Shown here piece by piece: positions 1 through 5,114 of a DNA stretch of 5,480 nucleotides. The notes under the pieces were generated by a model. That model did not search any database. It was not told the origin of the DNA and saw nothing but the letters and a program-made list of their open reading frames with translations. Position 1 is the first letter of the stretch, and every line of letters begins with the position of its first letter. A program made the position numbers and the translations under genes. Source of the stretch: Propionibacteriales bacterium (GTDB lineage: Bacteria > Actinomycetota > Actinomycetes > Propionibacteriales > Propionibacteriaceae); NCBI GenBank assembly GCA_030453285.1, contig JAKDKP010000198.1, positions 1 to 5,480 of the forward strand. The letters run 5' to 3'.

Positions 1-314
1 TCGCGGCCCTCGGTCCGCTTGCCGTGTTGATCATCATCGCCGTCGGCGCCAGGAAGGGACTGGCTCGCACACTTGGCATTGTCGGTGCCATCGTGCTGCT
101 CGTGTCCACGATCGGCAGGGGCATCATCGTCGTCACCTTCCCTCTGCTCCAGCAACGGCTCGACCTCAGCGTATCCGCCCTGTCCCTGGTCTTCATTCCG
201 TTCGCCGCGCTCGATACGCTGGCCATCGTGTTGGTGGCCGTTGCCGTGGTCGTCGGCACCCGCGATCGTGCATTCGCTGCGCACATCCCACCACAGACCT
301 ACCGCCAACCATGA
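1..314 (+). CDS. C-terminal part of a multi-pass membrane protein (5' truncated by window edge)
   Basis: An open frame runs in from the left edge (frame beginning at base 3) and stops at 312-314, giving about 103 visible residues. The visible part is strongly hydrophobic. It has roughly three membrane-spanning stretches: one at the window edge, one near visible residues 22-45 after a basic KGLAR turn, and one near 65-87. A short polar tail ending in YRQP follows. The real start lies outside the window; an in-frame GTG at 24 is only internal. I do not recognise the family and no catalytic motif is visible, so no function is assigned. The stop overlaps the start of the following acetyltransferase by ATGA, implying co-transcription and coupled translation. 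Confidence 0.7.
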   Translation, partial: AALGPLAVLIIIAVGARKGLARTLGIVGAIVLLVSTIGRGIIVVTFPLLQQRLDLSVSALSLVFIPFAALDTLAIVLVAVAVVVGTRDRAFAAHIPPQTYRQP

Positions 315-775
315 TCAGCATCCGAGTGTGTACGGCCCATGAGGCTTCCGTCGTGGCCACGGCCGAGCCACCGACACGCCAATTCGCCATTCAGGCCTAT
401 GCCCAGCAGCTGGCCGGGCACTCCTTCTTCCTCGTTGCCTGGCTGGATGCTGATCCGATTGGTTCGTGTCAGGTGAGCCGCGAACCGCGACCATGGCTCC
501 GCAACCTCAACGTGTCGGCGACGCACCGTGGTGCCGGCGTCGGAAGCACCCTCGTCACCGAGGCCGAAGGCCTCGTACGAGATCGTGGCGAGCTGTCGAT
601 CGGTGTGGCGCTGGACAATCCTTCGGCACGACGCCTGTACGCACGTCTGGGATATCTCCCCACCGGCGAGGTCACCACCACCACGTACACCTACGTCGAT
701 GACGACGACCAGGAGCACACGGCAACCGAAATCGCCGAGCGCCTGACCAGGACCTGGCCGGTGACACCGTCATGA
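311..775 (+). CDS. GNAT-family N-acetyltransferase
   Basis: This 154-residue protein has the length and layout of a single-domain GNAT enzyme, which transfers an acetyl group from acetyl-CoA to an amine. Motif A is clear: the strand LNVSATH (about residues 66-72) leads into the pyrophosphate-binding loop RGAGVGS (73-79) and a helix. Motif B follows as NPSARRLYARLGY (103-115), where the Asn and the second Tyr are typical of the family. The N-terminal third (WLDADPIGSCQV, 44-55) fits strands 2-3. The acceptor substrate cannot be read from sequence. The ATG at 311 overlaps the upstream stop and has no good Shine-Dalgarno site, which suits translational coupling. Its own stop overlaps the methyltransferase start at 772. 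Confidence 0.9.
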   Translation: MISIRVCTAHEASVVATAEPPTRQFAIQAYAQQLAGHSFFLVAWLDADPIGSCQVSREPRPWLRNLNVSATHRGAGVGSTLVTEAEGLVRDRGELSIGVALDNPSARRLYARLGYLPTGEVTTTTYTYVDDDDQEHTATEIAERLTRTWPVTPS

Positions 776-1395
776 ACGAGCGACTGGCCGCCCATTGGGA
801 CAAGGTGGCGCCGCGGTACGACCTGGCCATGGCGTACGCAGAGCGCCGATTCTTCGGTGGCACCCGGGCGTGGATCTGTTCTCGCTCCCGCGGGCGCACC
901 TTGGAGGTCGCCGTCGGCACCTTGATCAATCTCGACCACTACCCGAGCGCCGTCGAGCTGTCCGGCATCGATTGGAGCGAGTCCATGATCAGCATCGCCG
1001 CCGACCGAGCTCGACGGGCCGGCCGCACAGTTGATCTCCGGCAGGGTGATGCTGTTGCCCTGCCGTACGAGGACGAGTCCTACGACACAGTGGTGTGCAC
1101 CTTCGCGCTGTGCTGCATCCCTGACGACAAGGCAGCCATCGCCGAGATGCTGCGCGTGCTCCGGCCCGGCGGACGGCTCCTGCTGGCCGACCACGTCGTC
1201 TCGACGAGCCTCCCCGTACGAGCCCTGCAACGTGCGACCGAGTTGATCACCGGGCCGCTGCACGGCGAATACTGGACCCGTCGCCCGCGACGACACCTGA
1301 CCACCCTGGAGGTGCCCATCGTCGAATCGCAACGGATGACGTACGGCGCCGTCGAGCGCATCCATGCCCGCAAGGCAGGTCCCGCACCGAACTGA
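772..1395 (+). CDS. Class I SAM-dependent methyltransferase, UbiE/Methyltransf_11-like
   Basis: A 207-residue cytosolic enzyme predicted to transfer a methyl group from S-adenosylmethionine; the acceptor is unknown. It opens with the HWDKVAPRYD element (8-17) seen in UbiE-like enzymes. Motif I is LEVAVGTLINL (44-54), the acidic ribose-binding residue is probably D67 in GIDWSESM, and QGDAVALP (91-98) is the adenine-contact region. The acidic strand YDTVVCTFALCCIPD (104-118) and VLRPGGRLLLADHV (129-142) follow. The C-terminus matches the small soluble members of this group. Oddly, motif I normally reads GTG in this type, and here the last glycine is a leucine (L51). The start is fixed by the ATGA overlap with the acetyltransferase, with no strong SD. 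Probable last gene of the operon. Confidence 0.9.
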   Translation: MNERLAAHWDKVAPRYDLAMAYAERRFFGGTRAWICSRSRGRTLEVAVGTLINLDHYPSAVELSGIDWSESMISIAADRARRAGRTVDLRQGDAVALPYEDESYDTVVCTFALCCIPDDKAAIAEMLRVLRPGGRLLLADHVVSTSLPVRALQRATELITGPLHGEYWTRRPRRHLTTLEVPIVESQRMTYGAVERIHARKAGPAPN

Positions 1396-1418
1396 GCGGA
1401 GGGGCAAGGTGGGCGGAA

Positions 1419-1448
1419 TCGACCTGGCCATGGTGTTCCCTGTAGGAT
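1419..1448 (+). promoter_or_regulatory. Probable promoter for the riboswitch-terC transcript
   Basis: A TAGGAT hexamer at 1443-1448 resembles the actinobacterial -10 box. A TCGACC element at 1419-1424 matches TTGACA at four of six positions, with an 18-bp spacer. Transcription would begin around 1455, just at the 5' strand of riboswitch helix P1 (1457). That position agreement is the main reason to believe it. The call is by inspection only. Confidence 0.55.
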
Positions 1449-1455
1449 TGCCGCA

Positions 1456-1566
1456 GCAAGGGGAGTAATCCACTCGCAGTCGCTCGTCATTGCGGCACCG
1501 CCACCGGTGCCCGGGCCCTGGTCCTGCAGCGGTCATTGCGGCCGACAGGACGGATGAGACCTTGAG
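1456..1566 (+). promoter_or_regulatory. yybP-ykoY (manganese) riboswitch aptamer
   Basis: The leader of the TerC gene carries the hallmarks of the yybP-ykoY aptamer in the right order. They are the 5' element CAAGGGGAGTAA (1457-1468), the metal-loop element CGTCATTGC (1485-1493), and the closing element TGAGACCTTG (1555-1564). CAAGG (1457-1461) and CCTTG (1560-1564) are exact complements and form helix P1. Directly after CGTCATTGC comes a perfect 7-bp hairpin, GGCACCG (1494-1500) with CGGTGCC (1505-1511), followed by CGGGC. This is the same order as the stem and CCGGC element of known members. GCAG (1476-1479) and CTGC (1524-1527) could close the stem carrying that loop. Established knowledge: this class binds Mn2+ and commonly controls Mn exporters, including TerC/Alx proteins. 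No terminator with a U-run follows, so control is probably at translation. Confidence 0.9.
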
Positions 1567-1584
1567 TCCGTCTCGACATCCCTT

Positions 1585-1588
1585 GGAG
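1585..1588 (+). promoter_or_regulatory. Shine-Dalgarno site of terC
   Basis: GGAG lies five bases before the GTG at 1594 and selects that start. Its first G is also the last base of CCCTTG (1580-1585), which is complementary to the 5' strand of riboswitch helix P1. Access to the site could therefore depend on riboswitch folding. Confidence 0.7.
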
Positions 1589-1593
1589 CCTGT

Positions 1594-2616
1594 GTGGCCA
1601 TCACTCCTGCCATCTGGGGCATCACCATCGCGGTGACCATTGCCTTCTTCGTCTTCGAATTCTTTATCCACGTCCGTACCCCGCACGAACCGACGATCGG
1701 CGAATCCGCCCGCTGGTCGATCTTCTACATCGCCCTGGCCCTGGTGTTCGGAGTCGTCATCGGTCTCACCTCGGGATGGAACTTCGGCGGGGAGTACTTC
1801 GCCGGCTACCTCACCGAGAAGGCGCTGTCGATCGACAACCTCTTCGTCTTCCTGTTGATCATCACCGCCTTCGCCGTGCCTCGGAAGTATCAGCAGAAGC
1901 TGCTGATGATCGGCATCGTGATCGCCCTGGTGCTGCGCGGCGGGTTCATCGCCGTTGGTGCGGTGGTGATCGAGAACTTCTCCTGGATCTTCTACTTCAT
2001 GGGTGCTCTGTTGCTCTTCCTGGCGTGGCAGCAGGCGTTCGGCAACCACGACAGCAAACCCACCGAGGGCAGGTTGCTCAAGCTCGTCCGTCGGGTGCTG
2101 CCGTTCACCGACGACTACCACGGTGACCGGCTCAGCGTGCGGGTCGACGGGCGTCGGATGATGACGCCGATGGTGCTGGCGATCGTGGCCATCGGCGTGG
2201 TCGATCTGGTCTTCGCGATCGACTCGATCCCGGCGATCTACGGCCTGACCAACGAGGCGTACATCGTCTTCACCGCCAATGCCTTCGCCCTGATGGGCTT
2301 GCGGCAGCTCTACTTCCTGGTCGGCGGCCTGCTGGAACGCCTGGTCTACCTCGCTCAGGGGCTGGCCGTCATCCTCGCCTTCATCGGCGTGAAACTCACC
2401 CTGCACGCCCTGAAGGTCAACGAGGTCCCCTTCATCAACGGCGGCGAATCGGTCGGTTGGGCGCCTGACATTCCGATCTGGTTCTCGCTGTCCTTCATCG
2501 GCTTCACCATTGCCGTTGCCACGGTCCTCAGCCTGCGCGCCACTCGCGGCAAGAAGGGCGGGGACGCCGACGGTGTTGCCGACACCGAGGAGTCCGTACG
2601 GTCCCTGCATCGGTGA
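1594..2616 (+). CDS. TerC/Alx-family integral membrane protein, probable manganese exporter
   Basis: A 340-residue polytopic membrane protein, the usual size for the TerC/Alx group. Hydrophobic segments lie near residues 5-25, 43-60, 82-95, 103-125, 130-148, 190-217, 223-247, 252-272 and 295-314, ending in a charged tail. The two family signatures with membrane-embedded acids are present: EKALSIDNLFVF (75-86) and GVVDLVFAIDSIPA (201-214). D81, D204 and D210 are the likely metal-binding residues. Family members such as Alx and YceF/YkoY-type proteins export Mn2+ or help metallate exported enzymes; some TerC proteins are tied to tellurite resistance. The yybP-ykoY riboswitch just upstream makes Mn2+ efflux the best role here. 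The start is GTG with GGAG five bases upstream. No tellurite (ter) genes are nearby, so the gene symbol is left blank. Confidence 0.95.
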   Translation: MAITPAIWGITIAVTIAFFVFEFFIHVRTPHEPTIGESARWSIFYIALALVFGVVIGLTSGWNFGGEYFAGYLTEKALSIDNLFVFLLIITAFAVPRKYQQKLLMIGIVIALVLRGGFIAVGAVVIENFSWIFYFMGALLLFLAWQQAFGNHDSKPTEGRLLKLVRRVLPFTDDYHGDRLSVRVDGRRMMTPMVLAIVAIGVVDLVFAIDSIPAIYGLTNEAYIVFTANAFALMGLRQLYFLVGGLLERLVYLAQGLAVILAFIGVKLTLHALKVNEVPFINGGESVGWAPDIPIWFSLSFIGFTIAVATVLSLRATRGKKGGDADGVADTEESVRSLHR

Positions 2617-2622
2617 CCTGCT

Positions 2623-2662
2623 GCCGGGCGCAGTGCTGGGCACCGAAACGCCATCACCCGGC
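2623..2662. terminator. Possible structured terminator between convergent genes
   Basis: The 60-bp gap between terC and the convergent methyltransferase can fold. GCCGGG (2623-2628) pairs with CCCGGC (2657-2662) around a smaller GTGC/GCAC hairpin (2633-2636 with 2640-2643). There is no T-run on either side, and a rival pairing, ACGCC with GGCGT (2648-2652 with 2659-2663), exists. The location suits a bidirectional terminator, but the structural evidence is weak. Confidence 0.25.
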
Positions 2663-2676
2663 GTCGGCGCATGTGA

Positions 2677-3348
2677 TCACTGCGGCTTGGTCCACTCCAG
2701 GGTGTACCGGAAGGCGAGTCGACGACGCAGTCGTGCCCCCGGCAGGATCCGTGCGGCGATCACCCGCAGTTCGTCGTACGGAACCGTGGGATCCCGTACG
2801 GGGAAAGGGTCTCCGGCCGTGCTGGGCTCGACACGGCGTGGATGTTTGATCATGCCAATCACCGGGTTGGTGAGCGCGGAGGCGAGGTCGGCCGCATTGT
2901 CAACGAAGGTGACCGGTCGGGCCAGTCCCACCACCAGCAACCGGCCGCCCGGCGCCAGCAGTCGCCGTACCTGCTGCAGCGCTTCGTCAGTGTCGAGGTG
3001 GTGCAGCACCGCGATCATGCTGATCACGTCGTACGGCCCAGCAAGGTCGACCAATTGCTCGTCGCCAACGGTGACGTGTACCCGGCCGGCGTTCCTGGCC
3101 TGAGCAGCTGCACGCATCTGTTGATCAAGGTCGGTGCCGTGAGCCACCTCGAACCGCTCCGCGAGCAGATTGAGCAGTTCCCCGCGCCCGCAGCCGACGT
3201 CGAGTGCCCGCTCCCGGGCTGCAGGAAGCCGCCGCAGGATCCAGCGATGGAAGTGGTCGTTGTGACTCCACGGATGACGCTGGTTGATGCGGTGCAGGGC
3301 ACTCGAGGCCGCCATGATGGCGGTGTTCCGGGAGTGGCGGAGGGTCAT
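2677..3348 (-). CDS. Class I SAM-dependent methyltransferase (Methyltransf_11/25 type)
   Basis: A 223-residue soluble protein with a complete SAM-binding fold. Motif I is ALDVGCGRGELL (48-59), the acidic ribose-binding residue is D73 in HGTDLD, and GPYDVISMIAVLHHLD (104-119) gives motif II. LLAPGGRLLVVGL (130-142) gives motif III. The N-terminal HPWSHNDHFHRWILRRLP (25-42) looks like the conserved cap of a family of small actinobacterial methyltransferases. The acceptor is unknown. It is not a duplicate of the methyltransferase at 772: the motif I region and both ends differ. It is convergent with terC and divergent from the large gene at 3441. No Shine-Dalgarno site precedes the ATG at 3348, but a TATCCT hexamer ends eight bases before it, so the message may be leaderless. 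M12 (3315) is an alternative start, also without an SD. Confidence 0.92.
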   Translation of the reverse strand: MTLRHSRNTAIMAASSALHRINQRHPWSHNDHFHRWILRRLPAARERALDVGCGRGELLNLLAERFEVAHGTDLDQQMRAAAQARNAGRVHVTVGDEQLVDLAGPYDVISMIAVLHHLDTDEALQQVRRLLAPGGRLLVVGLARPVTFVDNAADLASALTNPVIGMIKHPRRVEPSTAGDPFPVRDPTVPYDELRVIAARILPGARLRRRLAFRYTLEWTKPQ

Positions 3349-3356
3349 GTCGCTGC

Positions 3357-3362
3357 AGGATA
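3357..3362 (-). promoter_or_regulatory. Possible -10 box for the minus-strand methyltransferase
   Basis: On the minus strand the hexamer TATCCT (3362 down to 3357) is followed by eight bases and then the ATG at 3348. This would place transcription initiation at or within two bases of the start codon. No convincing -35 element is visible. The proposal rests on the hexamer and on the missing SD. Confidence 0.35.
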
Positions 3363-3394
3363 CCGGTGCGTGTCCGGTGCGATCCGTACCCGCC

Positions 3395-3400
3395 TAGACT
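3395..3400 (+). promoter_or_regulatory. Possible -10 box for the 519-residue protein gene
   Basis: TAGACT at 3395-3400 fits the actinobacterial -10 pattern and would start transcription near 3407, leaving a leader of about 34 bases before the GTG at 3441. The region about 17 bases upstream has no clear -35 box. It sits about 33 bp from the outward-facing TATCCT of the divergent methyltransferase, so the two promoters may share this 92-bp gap. Confidence 0.4.
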
Positions 3401-3428
3401 CGCTTTCGTCGCTCGTCGCCGTACCCCT

Positions 3429-3434
3429 GAGGAG
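3429..3434 (+). promoter_or_regulatory. Shine-Dalgarno site that fixes the GTG start at 3441
   Basis: GAGGAG is the strongest ribosome binding site in the window and lies six bases before GTG at 3441. It decides this start over the in-frame ATG at 3366, which would put the site inside the coding region, and over the ATG at 3450. Confidence 0.8.
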
Positions 3435-3440
3435 TCTTTC

Positions 3441-5000
3441 GTGTCCCGCATGGCCGAGATGTTGACGATCCCGCACCTGCTGACGATTCCCGAGCCACTG
3501 GAACGCGCGTGGACCTGGTTGGAGGCGCACAGCTGGGCCGATGAACAGGACGGCACGTGGGTTGTCGCTCCGCCGGTGGAGCTGTGCCCGGTCGGTCCGG
3601 TGTTCCTTCCCGATCTGCTACTCGACACCTGGCTCGAGGACGACTCGCCGGCCAACGAGTGCCTGCTGCCGATCGCCCAGCTCACCGCCAGCGGTGATGT
3701 CGCAGCGATGTGGCGCGACGCCGGAGGCGTGATTCGGTTCGTGGCGTTGGGCGCCGACCAGGACACCCTGGTCCTGGCCGATTCGGCCGTGGACTTCCTG
3801 CGCATGATCGCCAGCGAGTGGCCGCCGGAGTTCCGAGAGTGGGTGGAAGCCAGTTTTGACGTCACGGTCCCCGATCGGTGGACCGCACCGGAGTCCGACG
3901 CGTTCACCGACTGGATGGCATTGGCCCAGAATGACGAACTCGAGCCGATCAATTCCCAGCACGGCATCGAGGGCGGCGAGGCCGACCTCGGGTTCGTCGA
4001 CCTCCCGGCACAGCGGGTGATCGAGTTGGCCGCAGTCCTGAGCACGATCCCCTTCCCCGCCGAACGGACCGATCGGAGCGTGAACGGGATCGCGGTCACG
4101 TCAACACCACAGGGCCACCTGGTCGAGTTGGTGCACACCGGCGACTTCGTCGACGACCGGGACGGGACCCGATTCGAGGAGGCGTACGCGAAAGTCGGGC
4201 CCCGGATGGAGGATCTGGAGGACGCTGCCCTGGCCCGCTGGGGCGAACCGGAGATCCATCAGCTTCGTCAGGATGACTCCGCCACTCATCTCGACCAGTT
4301 GCTGACCACGTTCGGTCACGACGAGGCCGCGGTGTGGCGGACCGACGAGAAGACCGCGACCGTGTTGTTCAGCGGTCAGGGCGACCAGGCGCTCCCGTTG
4401 CTGCAGTACCTGCTGGTGTGCCCGGCGACGAGTGTGGGCACCTCGGTCGACGACAAGGGGCCGACCGTTGCCGCGGAGTCGACGAAATGGCGGATCGACG
4501 ATCTCGTCGGCGGGGCATCCCTCGTCGAGGTCCGAGACCGCGTCGAGGCGGTGGGCCGGGACTCCCACGTGGCCCCGATCCGGCATGCCGACGGCACCGA
4601 ACGCCACGGCTGGTCCGACGGCACCGGAGCCGCTTCCGCGTGGTGGTTCACCCCCGACGGTCGGGCGATGATGATCACTTCTGATCAGGACAGCACCCTG
4701 AACCTGTCCGGCGAACCGGACGCCTTCGTACGACAGCTGGCTCGGTACGACGGCGTGCACGGCGATCTGGCGGCCCTGGCCCGCAACCGTGGCGAGGAGC
4801 TGCTGCCGAACTACGTCGACGGGGACGAGACCGTGCACGCCGCCACCGGCATCTTCCACTTCGACGGCGAGCAGTGGTGCATCGCCGACGGACTGCAGGC
4901 AGAACTCACCCGCCGCGGACTCGACCGGGCCGAGACCGGGGTGGCGGTCTGCCTGTCCCCGTACGGCTTCGACTCTCCGTCCGTGGCCGGGCCCGCCTGA
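3441..5000 (+). CDS. Hypothetical protein of 519 residues; N-terminal region possibly SUKH (SMI1/KNR4)-like
   Basis: A soluble, acidic protein with no signal peptide or membrane segment. I do not recognise the full-length family. Residues 40-125 run WVVAPP..., LPDLLLDTWLEDD, LLPIAQ, then DVAAMWRD...IRFVALGAD...LVLADSAVDFLRMIA. This order of short strands ending in a DFL-type helix recalls SUKH/SMI1-KNR4 domains, which include immunity proteins of toxin systems; this is a resemblance, not a proof. A middle region (185-330) contains EEAYAKVGPRMEDLEDAALARWGEP (split as EEAYAKVGPRMEDLED, 246-261, and AALARWGEP, 262-270) and AAVWRTDEKTATVLFS (296-311). The C-terminal region (395-519) contains ASAWWFTPDGRAMMITSDQD and ATGIFHFDGEQWCIADGL. 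Three AxxW-strand segments suggest divergent internal repeats. The GTG start is chosen from GAGGAG six bases upstream. No toxin gene is visible beside it. The gene is certain in outline; its role is unknown. Confidence 0.85.
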   Translation: MSRMAEMLTIPHLLTIPEPLERAWTWLEAHSWADEQDGTWVVAPPVELCPVGPVFLPDLLLDTWLEDDSPANECLLPIAQLTASGDVAAMWRDAGGVIRFVALGADQDTLVLADSAVDFLRMIASEWPPEFREWVEASFDVTVPDRWTAPESDAFTDWMALAQNDELEPINSQHGIEGGEADLGFVDLPAQRVIELAAVLSTIPFPAERTDRSVNGIAVTSTPQGHLVELVHTGDFVDDRDGTRFEEAYAKVGPRMEDLEDAALARWGEPEIHQLRQDDSATHLDQLLTTFGHDEAAVWRTDEKTATVLFSGQGDQALPLLQYLLVCPATSVGTSVDDKGPTVAAESTKWRIDDLVGGASLVEVRDRVEAVGRDSHVAPIRHADGTERHGWSDGTGAASAWWFTPDGRAMMITSDQDSTLNLSGEPDAFVRQLARYDGVHGDLAALARNRGEELLPNYVDGDETVHAATGIFHFDGEQWCIADGLQAELTRRGLDRAETGVAVCLSPYGFDSPSVAGPA

Positions 5001-5006
5001 CTCACC

Positions 5007-5104
5007 CCTGGCCTGCCCTACGTGGCGGGCAGTCGGGCCACGTGGCGGCCGGAATTGTGCCGGCCACGTCGTCGCTCTGCCCGCCACGTCGAGCACAGGC
5101 CAGG
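5007..5104. repeat. Large nested inverted repeat (cruciform/REP-like) between convergent genes
   Basis: This 98-bp element fills most of the gap between the 519-residue gene and the minus-strand membrane gene. The outer arms CCTGGCCTG (5007-5015) and CAGGCCAGG (5096-5104) are perfect complements (9 bp). The middle arms ACGTGGCGGGCAG (5020-5032) and CTGCCCGCCACGT (5077-5089) are perfect over 13 bp. The inner arms are ACGTGG (5040-5045) plus CCGG (5049-5052) against CCGGCCACGT (5060-5069). They give 10 bp with a CGG bulge and a 7-base loop, AATTGTG. Four ACGTGGC-type units result, two in each direction. It could act as a bidirectional terminator without T-runs, an extragenic palindromic repeat, or a protein-binding site. 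The pairings are certain; the role is open. Confidence 0.85.
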
Positions 5105-5114
5105 TAGGACCGCT

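Noticed and set aside
1494..1511. The perfect 7-bp hairpin GGCACCG/CGGTGCC as a transcription terminator after the operon
   Set aside because: No T-run follows. Its place directly after CGTCATTGC and before CGGGC is that of the variable stem in the riboswitch aptamer.
1594..2616. The TerC protein as part of a tellurite-resistance (ter) cluster
   Set aside because: No TerZ/TerD/TerE-like or other ter genes are present in the window, and the manganese riboswitch points to metal homeostasis instead.
691..2643. A 650-codon open frame on the minus strand across the acetyltransferase end, methyltransferase, riboswitch and terC
   Set aside because: It is antisense to well-supported genes and its translation is low-complexity, rich in Asp, Gln, His and Arg with no domain. 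It also crosses the conserved riboswitch. It is a high-GC codon-position artefact.
3366..3440. N-terminal extension of the large protein from the ATG at 3366
   Set aside because: It would overlap the TAGACT promoter-like box and the GAGGAG ribosome site, and the added 25 residues are Arg/Pro-rich. The GTG at 3441 is better supported.
2842..3465. A 207-codon plus-strand frame opposite the minus-strand methyltransferase
   Set aside because: The minus strand carries full SAM-methyltransferase motifs, while this frame shows no recognisable domain and runs through the promoter gap into the start of the large gene in another frame.
3125..4138. A 337-codon minus-strand frame spanning the start of the large gene and the start of the methyltransferase
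   Set aside because: The translation is Ser/Thr/Arg-rich with no domain, and it overlaps two better-supported genes and their promoter gap.
4101..5096. A 331-codon minus-strand frame opposite the 519-residue gene
   Set aside because: It begins inside the nested inverted repeat, has no ribosome site and gives an Arg/Gly/Val-rich translation without motifs. The plus frame has GAGGAG and coherent protein features.
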